Shown here: positions 8,397 to 8,790 of the stretch, piece by piece
Layout of the letters: each line of letters begins with the position of its first letter
Position numbering within the stretch: position 1 is the first letter of the stretch
The notes under the pieces: model-generated
The model's database searches: none
Told to the model about the DNA's origin: nothing
The model's input: only the letters and a program-made list of their open reading frames with translations
Source: an uncultured Clostridia bacterium
GTDB lineage: Bacteria; Bacillota_A; Clostridia; TANB77; CAG-508
Reading direction: 5' to 3'
NCBI GenBank assembly: GCA_947628335.1
Contig: CANQZT010000060.1
Location: forward strand, 1-8,790
DNA length: 8,790 nt
Translations under genes and position numbers: made by a program

Positions 8397-8790
8397 ATGG
8401 AAAATATTAAAATTTTTGCATGTAGTAGGTCAGCAGAAAAATTTACAAAAGAAATCTGTGATTGTTTAGAAATACAAATGGGAAAAATTAATTCAATAAA
8501 ATTTAAAAATGATAATAATTTTGTACAAATATTAGAAACAGTAAGAGAGCAAGACGTATATCTTGTACAAACAACAGAGCCACCAGTAAACGAAAGAGTA
8601 ATGGAATTGTTAATTACAATAGATGCTGTAAAAAGAGCATCTGCTAGAAGAATAAATGTAGTATTGCCATATTTCATTTATTCAAGATCAGACAAAAAAG
8701 ATCAACCACGAGTTCCAGTTACAGCAAAATTAATGGCACAATTAATAGAAGCAGCAGGAGCAGATAGAGTAATAACTTGTGACTTACATA
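8397..8790 (+). CDS. prs: Ribose-phosphate pyrophosphokinase (PRPP synthetase), N-terminal part
   Basis: Makes PRPP from ribose 5-phosphate and ATP for purine, pyrimidine, histidine, tryptophan and NAD synthesis, in the cytoplasm. 131 codons are visible before the right edge; the family is usually 310-330 residues. Recognised by IFACSRSAEKF (6-16), VQTTEPPVNERVMELL (57-72), AVKRASARRINVVLPY (77-92), the ATP-loop-like SRSDKKDQPR (96-105) and AGADRVITCDLH (120-131), whose D129-x-H131 is part of the catalytic metal site. The stretch FKNDNN (36-41) replaces the FSDGE-type adenine contact of the Bacillus enzyme, so it belongs to a somewhat divergent branch. The ATG at 8397 has GGGG eight bases upstream; the ATG at 8392 is out of frame. 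It has its own promoter and is 111 bases from minC. Confidence 0.93.
   Translation, partial: MENIKIFACSRSAEKFTKEICDCLEIQMGKINSIKFKNDNNFVQILETVREQDVYLVQTTEPPVNERVMELLITIDAVKRASARRINVVLPYFIYSRSDKKDQPRVPVTAKLMAQLIEAAGADRVITCDLH

Overview
The window is AT-rich chromosomal DNA, roughly 30% GC by eye. Gene content and order (divergent mecA; DUF4321, radC, mreB, mreC, mreD, PBP2, minC, prs) point to a low-GC Gram-positive bacterium of the class Clostridia with a peptidoglycan wall, a rod-type elongation machinery and a ClpC/MecA proteolysis system. The order is typical of clostridial core genome; I see no mobile element, CRISPR array, rRNA or tRNA.

Layout. Positions 1-961 (minus): a D-Ala-D-Ala carboxypeptidase (DacA/PBP5 family) that runs off the left edge. 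Positions 1116-1748 (minus): the ClpC adaptor MecA. Positions 1764-2091: a gene-free, very AT-rich divergent regulatory region with a near-consensus sigma-A promoter for the rightward operon, overlapped by a 20-bp perfect palindrome. Positions 2092-8285 (plus): a tight operon of a DUF4321 membrane microprotein, radC, mreB, mreC, mreD, PBP2 (mrdA) and minC, with gaps of -4 to 44 bases and good Shine-Dalgarno sites for most genes. Positions 8397-8790 (plus): the start of ribose-phosphate pyrophosphokinase (prs) behind its own extended -10 promoter, cut by the right edge. MreB, MreC, MreD and PBP2 form the core of the elongasome, DacA trims the peptidoglycan, and MinC places the division septum, so most of the window is about cell shape and wall growth.

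Most notable observation. Two conserved genes, mreB and mrdA, cannot be read in one frame. In both, the break is one extra C directly in front of a glycine codon at a conserved glycine: CTT-C-GGA in mreB and ATA-C-GGT in mrdA. In the unshifted frame both breaks are a CGG codon. By hand scan these are the only two in-frame CGG codons among about 2,680 codons in the window, while the other five arginine codons are all used. This suggests that CGG is not normally decoded here and that the ribosome skips one base at CGG (+1 programmed frameshift, or reading of CGGN as a four-base Gly codon) to make full-length MreB (343 aa) and PBP2 (694 aa). Sequencing or assembly error remains the main alternative, but random indels would not be expected to create the same otherwise unused codon twice.
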